This document shows positions 10,214-21,529 of a stretch of 64,000 nt of DNA, piece after piece (the stretch's first letter is position 1; the number at the start of each line of letters is the position of its first letter). A program made the position numbers and the translations under genes. Origin of the DNA: Botryotinia globosa (taxonomy: Eukaryota; Ascomycota; Leotiomycetes; Helotiales; Sclerotiniaceae); assembly GCA_014898425.1 (NCBI GenBank), contig RCSZ01000011.1, positions 1,362,501 to 1,426,500 of the forward strand, in the 5' to 3' direction. Under the pieces are notes generated by a model. That model searched no databases. It was given only the letters and a program-made list of their open reading frames with translations, and was not told the DNA's origin.

Positions 10214-11881
10214 TTATACCACAACTCCCCTATCGCTCCATCCATCCTTTCCCTTCCATGCCCAAACCCAAAATGCAATTCCAACACCCACACTCCCTGC
10301 CATTCCCCAGAAAGTCCCCGCATAACAGCTTTGTCCCCAGCAAAGTACTCCATCACCAAGGAATTCCTTCCATAACCCCTCGGCAACTTTCTGGTAGACT
10401 TGACTATAAATCACACCCCAGAGCGTAGCACCTAGTGCTGGAACCATTGCTACGATTCCCCAGTTGGTTCCGAAGTTTTCAACACCCCAGATGACCGTCA
10501 CGATTAAAGGAGTCAGGGAGAATAAAGCACCATAACCGGACCCGATGAGAGTAGAAATAATCCAGAAGCGGTCAGCGTGGTTTTGGCAAATTCCTGCAGC
10601 CAGTAGGACATCCCCTAGGAGGATTAGGAGAGCGGACAGGATCAGGAATGTTATACGGGATATTGTGAAACGAGATCTAGGTTGTGGTGGGAGAGAGGCG
10701 AAAGAATTTGACAGAGAACCGAAATGATGCGTTATAGGAACCGGAGCCAATATATCTGTGAGGGTACCAAATAGGATTCGAGCGATGGTTGAGGTAAGTG
10801 CAACAACTGAAACATGTGTTGCTGCAGAAGTAGGATTGTGGATTGTAGGTGGATTAAGCGTGCCGATTATCGTGCCCAAATTCGTGATAAACGACTCGCC
10901 TGGTCCCGAGACGAAGAAAAATCCAATGGCCAACCACCACATTGTATGATCTTTAAGAAATCGTCTTGTTTCCTCGTTTAATAACCAAGTCTTCTTTCTC
11001 GCTTCTTCATCCTCCTCATCCACACCACCTCGCTCTTCTCCATTCAAAGTACCATATCCTCTCCTGGTGTATCCTTCCTCCTCCCCAAGTAACCCACTCC
11101 TCTCCAATTCCTCAACAGCTTCTTCAATCAACTCATCCTCATCCACAATCTTCAACAACCCACATCCAATAACTCCCACCACAAGAAGTGTAACAGCCAA
11201 AAACCAAAAGAACCTCCCCACATCAACATCTCCCCTTTGACCGTCTCTCCCCCTCTCATACAATATCTTCTCCCCCACCTGGCTCTGCCACATCCCACTC
11301 AACCCAAACGCTGCAATTGGGCATGCAAGTGCCAGGCCTCTATATTTCGATTTTCCAAAATTCTTCGCACACGCCGTCACCGCACTAATATACATACAAG
11401 TCGTTGCCATCCCAATAATCATGAATGCAATCACCATCCAAATGATTGGCCATCCTCTTTCCGTCACATATCCCTCTATATCTTTCTCTCCACTCTTATA
11501 TGTAAGTGCCGCCAATCCATATCCGGCTCCAAACATAATTCCCGCCCCGAGAGACAGTGGCGCAGGTCCAACCCGATCGCATAGATATCCAAATACCGGC
11601 ACTGGCAGATACATTGCCAATTCCGCCGCAATGATAACAAGATTGACTTGTAGTTGTGTATAATGCAATCGCGATTGAAATAGATGGCCATAAAGCGAAT
11701 AAGCGGTGATGGAACCTGCGCAGAGACAGGAGAGAATGGCGGAGGCATAGGAGGTATAGCGGATCATATCTTGTTTACGAGCCTCTTGGTCGCGGAAAGC
11801 AGAGGAAGATTCGGATGGTGATCGTAGAGATGATGATGGGGAGGAGGATCGAAGGAGAAGGGTACGGCTTGTGGGCGCCAT
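10214..11881 (-). CDS. mch1: Major facilitator superfamily transporter, MCH1 type
   Basis: Single-exon gene of 555 residues. The open frame extends upstream to 12151, but ATG 11881-11879 gives the normal fungal MCH1 start; the extra upstream residues are Ser/Asn-rich and unlike the family. About twelve membrane helices can be followed. The first block runs ILSCLCAGSITAYSLYGHLF and the A-motif-like FGYLCDRVGPAPLSLGAG lies between helices 2 and 3. A long acidic cytoplasmic loop (about residues 230-310) separates the two six-helix halves, and the second half has GPGESFITNLGTIIGTLN. MCH1 proteins are vacuolar-membrane carriers named for distant similarity to monocarboxylate transporters; their substrate is not established and yeast work found no monocarboxylate uptake. 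The neighbours give no hint of substrate. Confidence 0.85.
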   Translation of the reverse strand: MAPTSRTLLLRSSSPSSSLRSPSESSSAFRDQEARKQDMIRYTSYASAILSCLCAGSITAYSLYGHLFQSRLHYTQLQVNLVIIAAELAMYLPVPVFGYLCDRVGPAPLSLGAGIMFGAGYGLAALTYKSGEKDIEGYVTERGWPIIWMVIAFMIIGMATTCMYISAVTACAKNFGKSKYRGLALACPIAAFGLSGMWQSQVGEKILYERGRDGQRGDVDVGRFFWFLAVTLLVVGVIGCGLLKIVDEDELIEEAVEELERSGLLGEEEGYTRRGYGTLNGEERGGVDEEDEEARKKTWLLNEETRRFLKDHTMWWLAIGFFFVSGPGESFITNLGTIIGTLNPPTIHNPTSAATHVSVVALTSTIARILFGTLTDILAPVPITHHFGSLSNSFASLPPQPRSRFTISRITFLILSALLILLGDVLLAAGICQNHADRFWIISTLIGSGYGALFSLTPLIVTVIWGVENFGTNWGIVAMVPALGATLWGVIYSQVYQKVAEGLWKEFLGDGVLCWGQSCYAGTFWGMAGSVGVGIAFWVWAWKGKDGWSDRGVVV

Positions 11882-12811
11882 GGTTACGATGGGTGATGGG
11901 CCCGGGCTTGTGTAGATGTCTATGCTAGATATGAGGGCATCGAGTGAGTTCTGAATCAAGGTGTACTCTAGAGAGTTGGAATCCAAAGGTATTAGGAATT
12001 GAATCAAGGAACACCGTAGATTCAAATTGAAACGATTCAACAGGTTCGAATGAGAGGAATTCGGTGAAGTATGTTGTGATTGTTGTGATAATATGACTCC
12101 CGAGGTCTCTGAGCCTGGAGCTTGGAGCTTGGAGCGTGGATGATCTCTCAAACGCGACTTCGGGATAGGCTTACGCCATTAGGGCAAAGTAAGAAGTTGA
12201 ATTCACTCAAGATGTTAGAGTTGAAATACATGACTGTCCTAGGTATCTTGATTTCAATTCAAAACTCGTTTCTTATCTGTAATATTTCCATCTCTATCTC
12301 CATTCCCATCTTTTGACCTTCTCGAAATTTCACCCACAAAGCAGATTTATTGCTGCAGATGACGTCTGAGTGAATGTGTACCTAGGTATTCGGCATTACT
12401 TCGGTAAGCCGAGTTTTGCCCCTACAAGATCGGAATTTGACAAGTTCATGATGTGATAAATATTAATATCTACCTACCTACCTAGGTATTCTCATCTTGT
12501 CACAGCAATTGAATCATGTGATAATTCTCAAGTTGAAAGTGCTGAATTTATGTATTCAAGAGGAACTATCGCTCCATAATCGCGAGAGCGGGGAGAATAT
12601 TAGTACTAAATGCAGCCTCTTCCTCGCATTTTCTAACCTTCCAGCATTTAACGCTTCTATAACGGTATCTCATCAAAAGGTATCAAGCTGAACGCCCCCA
12701 AAATTCCCAATATACCAAGTCTATTTCCAAACCCTCCTGCGCCAAAAGATGCTTGCATCTCGCATTCCATTCCGATTGTCTATTCCATTAATTTATTCAA
12801 TCTTCCTTCTT
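11882..12811. other. Intergenic region between MFS and arrestin genes
   Basis: The first part is the leader of the MFS gene, including an open upstream extension. TACCTAGGTA-type palindromes occur near 12381 and 12481. No further gene is seen; the last ~100 bases are the 3' flank of the arrestin gene. Confidence 0.4.
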
Positions 12812-14941
12812 TTAATGTACCCTATCTCTATGCTGTAACAAGTGCAATCTCCTCCTTTCATCTGCTTCCCCGGAATGTGCATGTGATGTTGGATGCAACG
12901 GTGTGAATCCCATACTAGAGAATGGGTTTCTTCTCAAAAATCCTGGTCCATGGTGTCTATGCGTATCCGCGTGTGAATGGGAATTTGAGAGTGAGTGTGA
13001 GAGTGAGTGTGAGCGAGAATAGCCTCCGTCCAATGGCTGTTCGTGCGGTGTACTTGGGGCAGTACTTGCATGCAATGTCGGACTTGGTGGTGCTGAAATG
13101 GCAGATTCGTAATTAGGCAGTGCTTCGGTATAACTCATTCCTCTTACAGGGGTTTTGAGGGCCGTAGTATAGGAAGGAACTTTGGTTAAATCTCCCATTT
13201 CATTATAGTCCAAATGTTCAGGAGTATGGTATCCGCTGCTCATCGTGGTACTAGTGGCATCTGGATGATGATCGTCGTTGAAACTTCCTCGTCTACTAAG
13301 AGGATTACTTCTTGCAGTTGCTGAAGAGGCGGACTGACCATGGTGTGAATCAAAATAGCTTCCTTGGTGATCATCGTTATGGTGAGGAGTATTTCCTCCA
13401 GATCCAGATCCTCCATATCGTCTTAAAAAGCTATTCCTGCCAGAATTCAAATTTGTGTTTAAATTTTGAAGCCTAGATGACAATGCTGCAGGGGGGACGG
13501 CGCCTGCTGGATGATGGGATTCTGGCGGGGCAGATAGATTCTCCGATGAACCTGCTCGAGACTGGGCGTAAAACGGAGTGTTCATTCCAGATTGCGGCAT
13601 AGGGGTCATTAGTCCAGATTGATCCATGTCGGCGTAGAGTTGATCTAATACGTGCTCTCCATAAAGAGGTGGTGCATGTGCTGATACTGCAGTTGATTGA
13701 GTATTAGTTGTTGGTGTCTGGTCTACTAAAGCACCTTCGGCAGTTAATGGCATGTTAGGAGAAATGAAGATTGTGACTGGTAGCGTTGCGCGGAGCTATA
13801 TTTAATCAGTATTTTTTGCGTGGATTGAAGACAAGGGAGTCATACCTCTGAAATATGCCCATCTGGGTTGTGTAATGCAATGTTGAATTTGACCTTGTGG
13901 CGAATTTTGATACCGTGTACGTCCACATCTTGTATGCACCTGCTCAACCTTTTTGGCAATGGCATGAATTCGGTCATTTTGAAACCATCTTGTCCACTGT
14001 CGTCAAGCATATCTTGATAATGCTCTTCTTCATTAAGTTCAAAGGTCCAAGCATCCACATCTCTCGAGTTTTTCCAACATCTATCCGAAGTCGTAGATGT
14101 TCCTGGGAGAACAAATTCTTGTACTTCGATCAGATGACACTTTATCTTGCCGATTTTTAATCCCTTCAACAAGGAGGTGAATCTCATCTCGATGGTGATT
14201 GCAGTACCAAATACTATAGCCTTTTGTGGTATAACCAGTTGATATTCGATTTTGTTTGGCCAAACATTCTCGACTGTCATGGCGTGAGCCAATTCCAATG
14301 CTGAAGGGTCCAAAGTTCGAACGATTCGCACCGGTTTCCAAGCATGCAAATCGTATGCCAATTTTCCTCTAGCGACTGTTGCCTTCAATTTGTAAATGAT
14401 GTGGCTGTCATTCAAACCCTCTACACTTTCTGACATGGATCCTGGAATGACGAGTTCGAATGGCCACTCATAATTTCCTGCTGGTAAAAGCAATCCCTTC
14501 GAGGAAGAACCAGGCCCTGCTCCACCCACAAACGGCGCCCATCTATGACTGAAAATCTCAGTAGTTCTATCGACTCGATTATTCGAAATGCCGGTAGGTG
14601 TGACTCGCTGATCATTCCACCTGCGTGTGGTAGTTAGTTTTTCAACCCTTGCATATGTTGAAATACTTTGGGAAAAACTCACCCAACTTTCAGTTGCCCA
14701 GTCATACGAAGATGTACATCTTCCACTTTTAAAGCAGCTGGCAGGCATAAAACTACTGTTCCCTTGAGCAGTTGACTCGATGCTTCATTTTCACCTCCTC
14801 GAAGTACGATGATTTCCTCGTCAAGACTGCAGAACATCAGTAAATGATGAGGGAACAAAATCGTAGTTATATTATAACATACCGTATCTCGAAAAGTGTC
14901 GAAACACCTCTTCCAGTAACGCCTCCAAAGAAATTAGGCAT
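12812..14941 (-). CDS. creD: Arrestin-related trafficking adaptor, creD/Rod1 type
   Basis: Exons are 14941-14883, 14826-14683, 14620-13846 and 13795-12812 (653 residues). The family links HECT ubiquitin ligases of the Rsp5/HulA type to plasma-membrane transporters so that these are ubiquitinated and internalised, and is tied to carbon catabolite control in Aspergillus. The N-terminal arrestin fold starts DEEIIVLRGGENEASSQLLKG and includes YEWPFELVIPGSMSESVEGL and the Arrestin_C part around IEMRFTSLLKGLKIGKIKCH. The C-terminal half is disordered. It has PPLY at residues 368-371, VPSY at about 532 and LPNY at about 552, fitting PPxY and variant PY motifs for WW-domain binding, and ends in a His/Ser-rich tail. 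Position of the introns within the arrestin fold was set by frame continuity. Call is firm at family level; naming as creD rather than another ART is likely. Confidence 0.88.
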
Positions 14942-15351
14942 AACGTCCTATTAACTCGTATATTGGCCGTATGCCAAATGAGAAATAATGATTCGAGAGT
15001 TGTTTGGCGTCAGTGGGAAAGACAGAATCCCCCGACCGTTTCGTGTGCTTCAGATGTTGTTGCAAAGTTGTAAAAGAGTGAGCTCCGAATATTGAGAAAT
15101 ACTTTCTGTTCTGCAGCCAATATTCTCGTACTGCGCAGGTATATGCTAAAGAACAATAACTATATGAGTATAAATAAGATTTAAAAAAGTAATCGCAAAT
15201 TATGACCTCTTCTTTTCATTATCTTGCCTCCTTACCCTATTGTTACTAGTATATTTGTCGCAATCTCTCTTCCTCTCTCCTTTCTTCGGTATTGAGGTAC
15301 TCTTTTGCGGACGGAGTACTCTTCCCTCCATCCCAATCCCAATCCCAATCC

Positions 15352-15504
15352 CACTTCAATAATCCAATCACTTCAATAATCCAATCACTTCAATAATCCA
15401 ATCACTTCAATAATCCAATCACTTCAATAATCCAATCACTTCAATAATCCAATCACTTCAATAATCCAATCACTTCAATAATCCAATCACTTCAATAATC
15501 CAAT
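15352..15504. repeat. 17-bp minisatellite, nine tandem copies
   Basis: The unit CACTTCAATAATCCAAT is repeated nine times with almost no variation. A TCCCAA repeat comes just before it and degenerate copies just after it. The near-perfect identity suggests recent expansion. Confidence 0.9.
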
Positions 15505-17913
15505 CCCACTTCAATTCAATAATCCAATGACCAGTCAATAATCCAGTGGCTCAGGCGCAATTCACAAAAATCCACACAGTCAAGCTGGGTACTACCTAAG
15601 TAGGCGTGGGTACGACCTCGAGTAGATCAAAGTGGCGCTTCCGCACGTCACAAATCGGAAGGGGCTACGGTTTCTTGGTATGGAGTGGATATCTTCTAGT
15701 GGGGGTCACCTTCTTAGGAGAAACTTTTTTGCTCATGTTCGAGAACCTTTTTTTTTACTCTTTTCTTTTCTTTTCGTTGGTGTACGAAGGAACTTCAAGG
15801 AAGTGTCAAAAGAGATTCAAAAGTGCCGATACGGTCGTATCCGTAAAAATTGGAGACATTCAATCAAACAGCCACACAAATATACAGTAGATTCGGACGT
15901 TCTCTCCTCGGAAGTGGCAGCTAACGAATCACGATGATGATGAATGATATTTGAATTACCTTGTATATACTTTGTCGACTTCCGAGGTTCTTACTGTCTT
16001 ACCGTCACAGTCCCAAACTGTGATATGATTGATCGATGGTGGTTGACTGGCGAATATTCGATTATCAAATGATAATGTGATAAAGACTACTTAGTACTGT
16101 GCCCAACCTCAAACCTAGCTACCCGGCACACTAAAAGCCTAGGATAATTCCCAAGGCTGAACGAGTTTTCTTCCGGTCCTCGAATATGTACCGGGTATAT
16201 CTACGAACACTTAGGGAGTATGTAACATTTGAAGACTCGACATCGGGTACTGCAGGAAGGTGGATATTAATAGGAGTATCTAGCATCTACCTAGGTCCTA
16301 GACTCCTAGACTCCTAGACTCCTAGTATTACGGTAGTAAGGACCTAGTAAGCAGGGCAAAGTCTACGGTCTAAACTCTGGAAGGTAACCCGTCAAGATAC
16401 TGTAGCTGCAGCATGTACTGTGCTGTGCTGTATTCATGAAAGTCGGCTCAGATCAACCTCATTCCGAAACGTGCTGAACCTCGATGTAACTTGACGCACC
16501 TGCTAGCTCGCTCTACTTTGACACGTGAAAAGGGGGTGATTCGAGCGAGGTGCGAATCTTCACTCGGTAGGTATGAGCATCTGATAAGAGACAGGAGATC
16601 CCCTGGATGTGGCATGATCAAACCTCGTGAGTATAAGCGATATCTCAGAAATCGAATGACTTCCACATGATAACATAACGACTTTCACGGCGTAACCAGA
16701 CCGATGATGACGGGTATGTAGTATGTATGTACATTGTACAGTAGTTGCAAACAGGGTACATAGTATAAACGCTAATGAGTACCGATAGCATCAATCTCCT
16801 TTTCTATTATTCGATAAGGATGAGTCGTAAAGAGCGGGCGGGTTCTGATTCAGGATGATTCAGATAGATACTTCTAATTCGACGCTACTGTATTGTTTCG
16901 ACCTAAGTTCCAAGTTCCAACCCTGATCAGCAAACTATGAATGAACGTTTTTTCTAAAATAAAACAAAATCTAAAAATCTGAATAAGCTCGATAAGTTCC
17001 GGTATTTGACCTTCCTTTGACGTGGACACGGACGGAAGCGCCTGCATCAAATCTTTCTCACACGTTTCGCTCTTTATGTAGTAAAAGCTAAACAACCGAC
17101 ACTGCATATGGTATTATGGTATCATTGGTATGGCCGTCCTCTCATCGATTATCGATACCATTAGATGATTAGAATGATTAGAGGGCTCCGCCACCGAGAA
17201 TAGGCCGCCGCTCATTCTAATCAGTATTCAGTACAGAGTACAGACCGACGCCGTATATACTCCGCAACTTCGCATGAAAAGATGTCTACTTTGTACTCGA
17301 GTAGGATTTGCGCATTTCCTAGCTCGGTGCCGCTGCCACACTTCCAAATGTACATGGCCGGTTTAGGGCTACCTATATGGATCCTACATATCAAACAGAA
17401 CCCATTATGGATGGATCAACCTCCAATGTCACTTGAAAAATGCCTCAATGGAAAAATGCCCACAAATATCTGATATCAATCTGATCTTGTTCCCGCCCCT
17501 TGAAAGTTGAAAAGTTTACGAACTCGAGGCGAATTGGTCTAATTGCGTGACAAAAAGTGATGAGGCTCAAGGGTAACTAACCACTTTTTCTCATGAGCCA
17601 CTTTATTATTTATGGTAACTTACATGATTTGTATCGGGCCTTAAAAAAAACTAGGACTGAAGAATCCATACGAGATTAAGGATCTTGAATGATGATTGGT
17701 GCACATTCTCTCGCTCGAACTTTGCTGGTTGGATTGTGGATTCATGGATCCGTACCTGGCATTGATGATATCTGAGATTTCGAGATTTCCCGATGGATAA
17801 TTATTGAACGAGAGGATCTGGAAACTCATGATTGATGTGGAATACATAATGCATTCATTATACGGAGTACTTTGTACAGTACATCGGATAATCATAAAAT
17901 CACTTCACCCCTT

Positions 17914-17958
17914 CACATCACATCACATCACATCATATCATATCATATCATATCATAT
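17914..17958. repeat. 5-bp repeat CACAT changing to ATCAT
   Basis: Consecutive CATCA units change to CATAT units within the same array, differing by C to T. Related CATCA/CATAT tracts recur at about 18088-18105 and 18254-18275, the first on the opposite strand. Confidence 0.7.
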
Positions 17959-18419
17959 TGCACAATTCCTGAATCTAGAATCCAACATCCAAAGATCTAG
18001 AATCAGTGATTGAATGAATGTGTTGTACAACCTATGACCTTATCATCCACCAGTGATCCAAACCCAGTTAATTAATCATTCTTCAGAATCATATGATATG
18101 ATATGATCCATCCATCCATCATGATGAGATCAAGCGATGCGGAAATGAGTTTCACATGGAAAGCTAACCAACTACTGTACCTGTACGAGTACACTACAAG
18201 CTTTTCCTGATTCTTCACACGAAACATCGACTGCCTCCATCGATATCCAAACTTCATCACATCACATCATATCATTGACATGTGCTTCGAACTCATGATA
18301 GCGAAAGCCACATCCTGCACGCAAGCCAAGGTCCTGATAAGGATTTCCATCGCCAAGAATCGTTAATGATATGAAGTCATCCGTCTCATCCTATCCTAAC
18401 GATGAATCATGGATTTTGT

Positions 18420-20830
18420 ATTTAAAAAATAAGGTAAATTTGAATATATTTTTAGAACAGTTTTGTTAGCTGGATTATTTCTTGTCTACATACCAAAAGA
18501 GCAATGGAGACTCAAGAGGTCCAATCAATTCGGCATGTGCAGAAGACGATCCTCAGATCACAAACTCGCTAATTTAGTCGCTACGTTTCCCCTTCAAGCT
18601 TCAACACTCACAAATTCACCATTCGACATCAACGTCATCCCTACTATCTATCAAGCACTAGGTATCATGAACCCAAAATCCTGCCCCTCTAGATGGCCCC
18701 ACCTTTAAGAAAAAAGCCAAAAGGCTCCGGTCGGGTAGTAGTGGGGTTCGCTACACGCCAAACTATCACGTCCGCAAAAAAATGGTTTTTCGATCAAACA
18801 GCCAATCAAAAAGAAGTTTGAATATGAGATTCATGGAATTCTACAGTAGAACTTGGCTATATCGGATTGCGATATACCGGAATCTTGGATATATTGGAAT
18901 AATTTCCTTATTTGAACACTTTTTATATAGTAATATTAGATTTTTTGGATATATTAATATACCGGATACTTTTTTTGTGAATTTGATATAAATTTTGATA
19001 ATAAATCTAGCTAAATAAACTTTTTTTTTGATTAATAAATATGATTTGCTTTAATTATATAATTCTTTCTGAAAATATCGGAGTTTGGAATTGAAATCGA
19101 ATACAAATTTTGATTAGAAAGTTTGGGTCATTATTTTTTATATTAAAATTCTTTTTATATCGGATTTGATTAATCAAATATTTCATTCCGATATAATCAA
19201 GTTCTACTATATAGAGAATGAACTCTCTGACGAGGAGTCGAATCCTGGTCTCCTAAGTACTTTAGGGATTCCGAAGGAAACTCTCATAAGCAAACCCTTA
19301 CAAAACACAAAATTCATAGAAAGGAATTGCTTGAGAAGTTTCGAAAGTATAATAATATATTAGATACACTATCTTATTATTACTAATAATAATTTAAATT
19401 GTCTTTATATAAATAGAAAGTATAAAAATAATACTTCATTCACTCAAATATAAACCCACTAATCATTTTATATCCTATTACCTTATAGTATATATCTATA
19501 AATAGAATACAAAGTATAGTATACTTTCCAACTATATGAATAAACAAGTTATTATTATCTCCATTATATATAATAGATATACTCTAATATAATAATATCT
19601 TTTTTCAAAATTCAATTTTCATTATTTAAATCATAATCTTTTTTTAAATAGTAAAAGTTTCTTTAATCTCAAATATTGAATTCAAAAATGTATATTATTT
19701 CTAATCATTAATTTCTATCTAATATATATATATCATGGATTATACTACTATTAACATAAAATGAAACTATATATAATCTATACTCGAGATAAAATACAAT
19801 CTTTATTTCTTATTACTCCCCTTATCATTTTCCTAGATATCTTAGAACTTATTACATTACAATTTTAGAATTCGAAGAAAGTTATAGCTTGAATATTATA
19901 AAAGATTTTCATTTACAAAAATTCTATTAAAAAGAATATCAATTGAAACCGAGATTTCTATTTATTCTATTGAATTCATTTAGTAATATATATAGAATTA
20001 AATAATATTAAATTTTATTGATCTTTTTTATATAAAAAGAAATTTTTAATATATATATATATATATATATTCTATTTTATATATATATTTCATACATAAA
20101 TAAAATTAGAATATAATATTTTTAATTATATATTTCAATCCAAATTTAACTTTTTCTTTTTTATATAAAAGCAATTTATATAAATTAAATTGATATAAAT
20201 TCCTATATAAATTATATATATATATATTACAATATTAATGATACATTCGTTACTAATAAAACATTTATTTTGTTTATAATAGATGGAATCGGTGTGCAAA
20301 ATCACTCTTTTATTACTGAATTTTAATAGAAAAAAAGAAGAAAAGGGCTCTAGGAGGCCTTAGGGATTTTGAGATTTCTGGATATTAGAATGATAGGAAA
20401 GATAGATGGAAGGGAGTGAGTAGATGAATTAGGAGGAGGTTAAAGAGATGAACTAGAGTTAAGAAGAAAAGGGGGGGATAAATAGAAAAGCTAAAAACAT
20501 TAGTCGAAAATTTAAAGGAAAGAAATACTACTTTTTACTACTCACTTTCAATTCATTCTTCAATCAAAAACTTTACCATTATATTATATAATACAAAATA
20601 TATTAAATAAACAAAAAAGTAATCTAATTTGAATAGAAATAAATGTTTCGATTTAAAAGTCATTGTTTCAAGCTTTGAAAACTTAATAGCCTTTCAAACC
20701 CAAGAAATTTTATGAAAACTTTATTGGTTAGAATAAGCTTTGTATAATACAGATCTTTAAATTAATCATTTTAATTCATTAAAAACAATCTTTTCAATAT
20801 ATAATTGAATACCTAAGATTTTTTTAGTAA
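18420..20830. other. AT-rich island, probably RIP-mutated repeat DNA
   Basis: The DNA is strongly AT-rich, above all from 19350 to 20290 where long AT-only tracts dominate, and no open frame of length survives. Edges near 18420 and 20840 are fairly abrupt against DNA of ordinary composition. In ascomycetes this pattern usually marks transposons destroyed by repeat-induced point mutation. I cannot identify the parent element, apart from the terminal-repeat element listed separately. A purine-rich stretch with GGGCTCTAGGAGGCC lies at 20330-20480. Confidence 0.6.
18844..19209. mobile_element. Non-autonomous DNA transposon (MITE-like) with terminal inverted repeats and TA target site
   Basis: The left end reads CAGTAGAACTTGGCTATATC and the right end, read on the minus strand, TAGTAGAACTTGATTATATC; both go on with GGA. 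The first ~23 bases match except for three changes, each C/T or G/A as RIP would make. TA flanks the element on both sides (18842-18843 and 19210-19211), as in the Tc1/mariner/pogo superfamily. The interior is 366 bp in total, AT-rich and noncoding, with several subterminal ATATCGGA or ATACCGGA motifs. No transposase is present. Superfamily assignment is inference from the TA site and the terminal-repeat style. Confidence 0.65.
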
Positions 20831-21057
20831 TTAACGAAGTAATGATTTCGTTAACCACGGATTCTGCCATCACAGGGTTGATAGTCACTTCAAATCCACC
20901 ATATAGCCATCTGCCTATGCTGGCCCTGCTGATTTTGGAAAAACCGGATGCCATTGGCTTTTCGATCCCACCCGTTGCGAGTTCGTATCTGCGCTGCTTC
21001 TACGAGTATCCTCAAAGCAAGACTTGCGATATTCACAACTGTGCGACTTGTTCCCAA

Positions 21058-21529
21058 TTACTTTTTGTTATGCCAATAGACGGCAAATCCCAGGCTGATC
21101 GCACCAAGTATACTACATTTGAGTTGAATTAGTAACGAGCTGGTATCTTAGAATGTATTAAAGTATACCGTATAACTGACTTGTCAAGGACCAACGCCAG
21201 TAGACCTAGGACGATCCATTTACCCCAACCTATCCAACTATTTCTTCTTCTTCTCTCCTCTTGTCCTGCCGTCTCTGCTGCTCCATGGCTATTTCGGGAT
21301 GGATTAGCACGAATTACTACGAGAAAGCGAAGAATTCTATAACATAACCTACAGATTGTTCTGCGCTCTCATGCTATTCGAGAGATGTTAGTATCTTACA
21401 AGCAGGTAACTCAGTAACGCACAGCTCTTGTATTTCGGTGATTCTATTGCCAAAAATATCAGCATTCAATGTTAGACTCTCCATACTTCTCAGAGCGACG
21501 GCACTGACAACGTCTCGATACGCCTTAAA
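21058..21529 (-). CDS. C-terminal exons of an unrecognised membrane-anchored protein (5' part unresolved)
   Basis: Four minus-strand exons join with intact frame: 21529-21423, 21373-21353, 21288-21169 and 21112-21058, ending in TAA. Introns have GTGCGT, GTAGGT and GTATAC donors, TACTAAC/GCTAATCC/TTACTAATTC branch sites and TAG acceptors. The readable part begins FKAYRDVVSAVALRSMESL, continues DIFGNRITEIQEL, then a Gln/Glu/Arg-rich linker and two close hydrophobic helices (WIVLGLLALVLDK and ILGAISLGFAVYW), ending HNKK. This suggests a helical domain with a C-terminal membrane anchor. Upstream exons could reach ATG 21878, but I could not join them to this part in frame, so the gene may use unusual splicing or be decaying. 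No family is recognised. It sits right beside the AT-rich island. Confidence 0.5.

Larger units (their letters stand above)
14942..18843. other. Gene-poor intergenic region with many simple repeats
   Basis: Nearly 4 kb without a credible gene. It holds the arrestin promoter, a 17-bp minisatellite (15352-15504), a CTAGACTC repeat (near 16299-16326), a CACAT/ATCAT repeat (17914-17958) and several ACGGAGTAC motifs. From about 18420 base composition falls toward AT, leading into the AT-rich island. Short open frames here show no coding character. Confidence 0.45.

Noticed and set aside
11882..12151. N-terminal extension of the MFS frame
   Set aside because: The extra 90 residues are Ser/Asn/Leu-rich and lack similarity to MCH1 proteins; ATG 11881 gives a normal start.
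19215..19260. Possible tRNA fragment on the minus strand with a T-arm-like GGATTCGACTCC
   Set aside because: No matching anticodon arm or 5' acceptor half could be found upstream, so no cloverleaf can be drawn.
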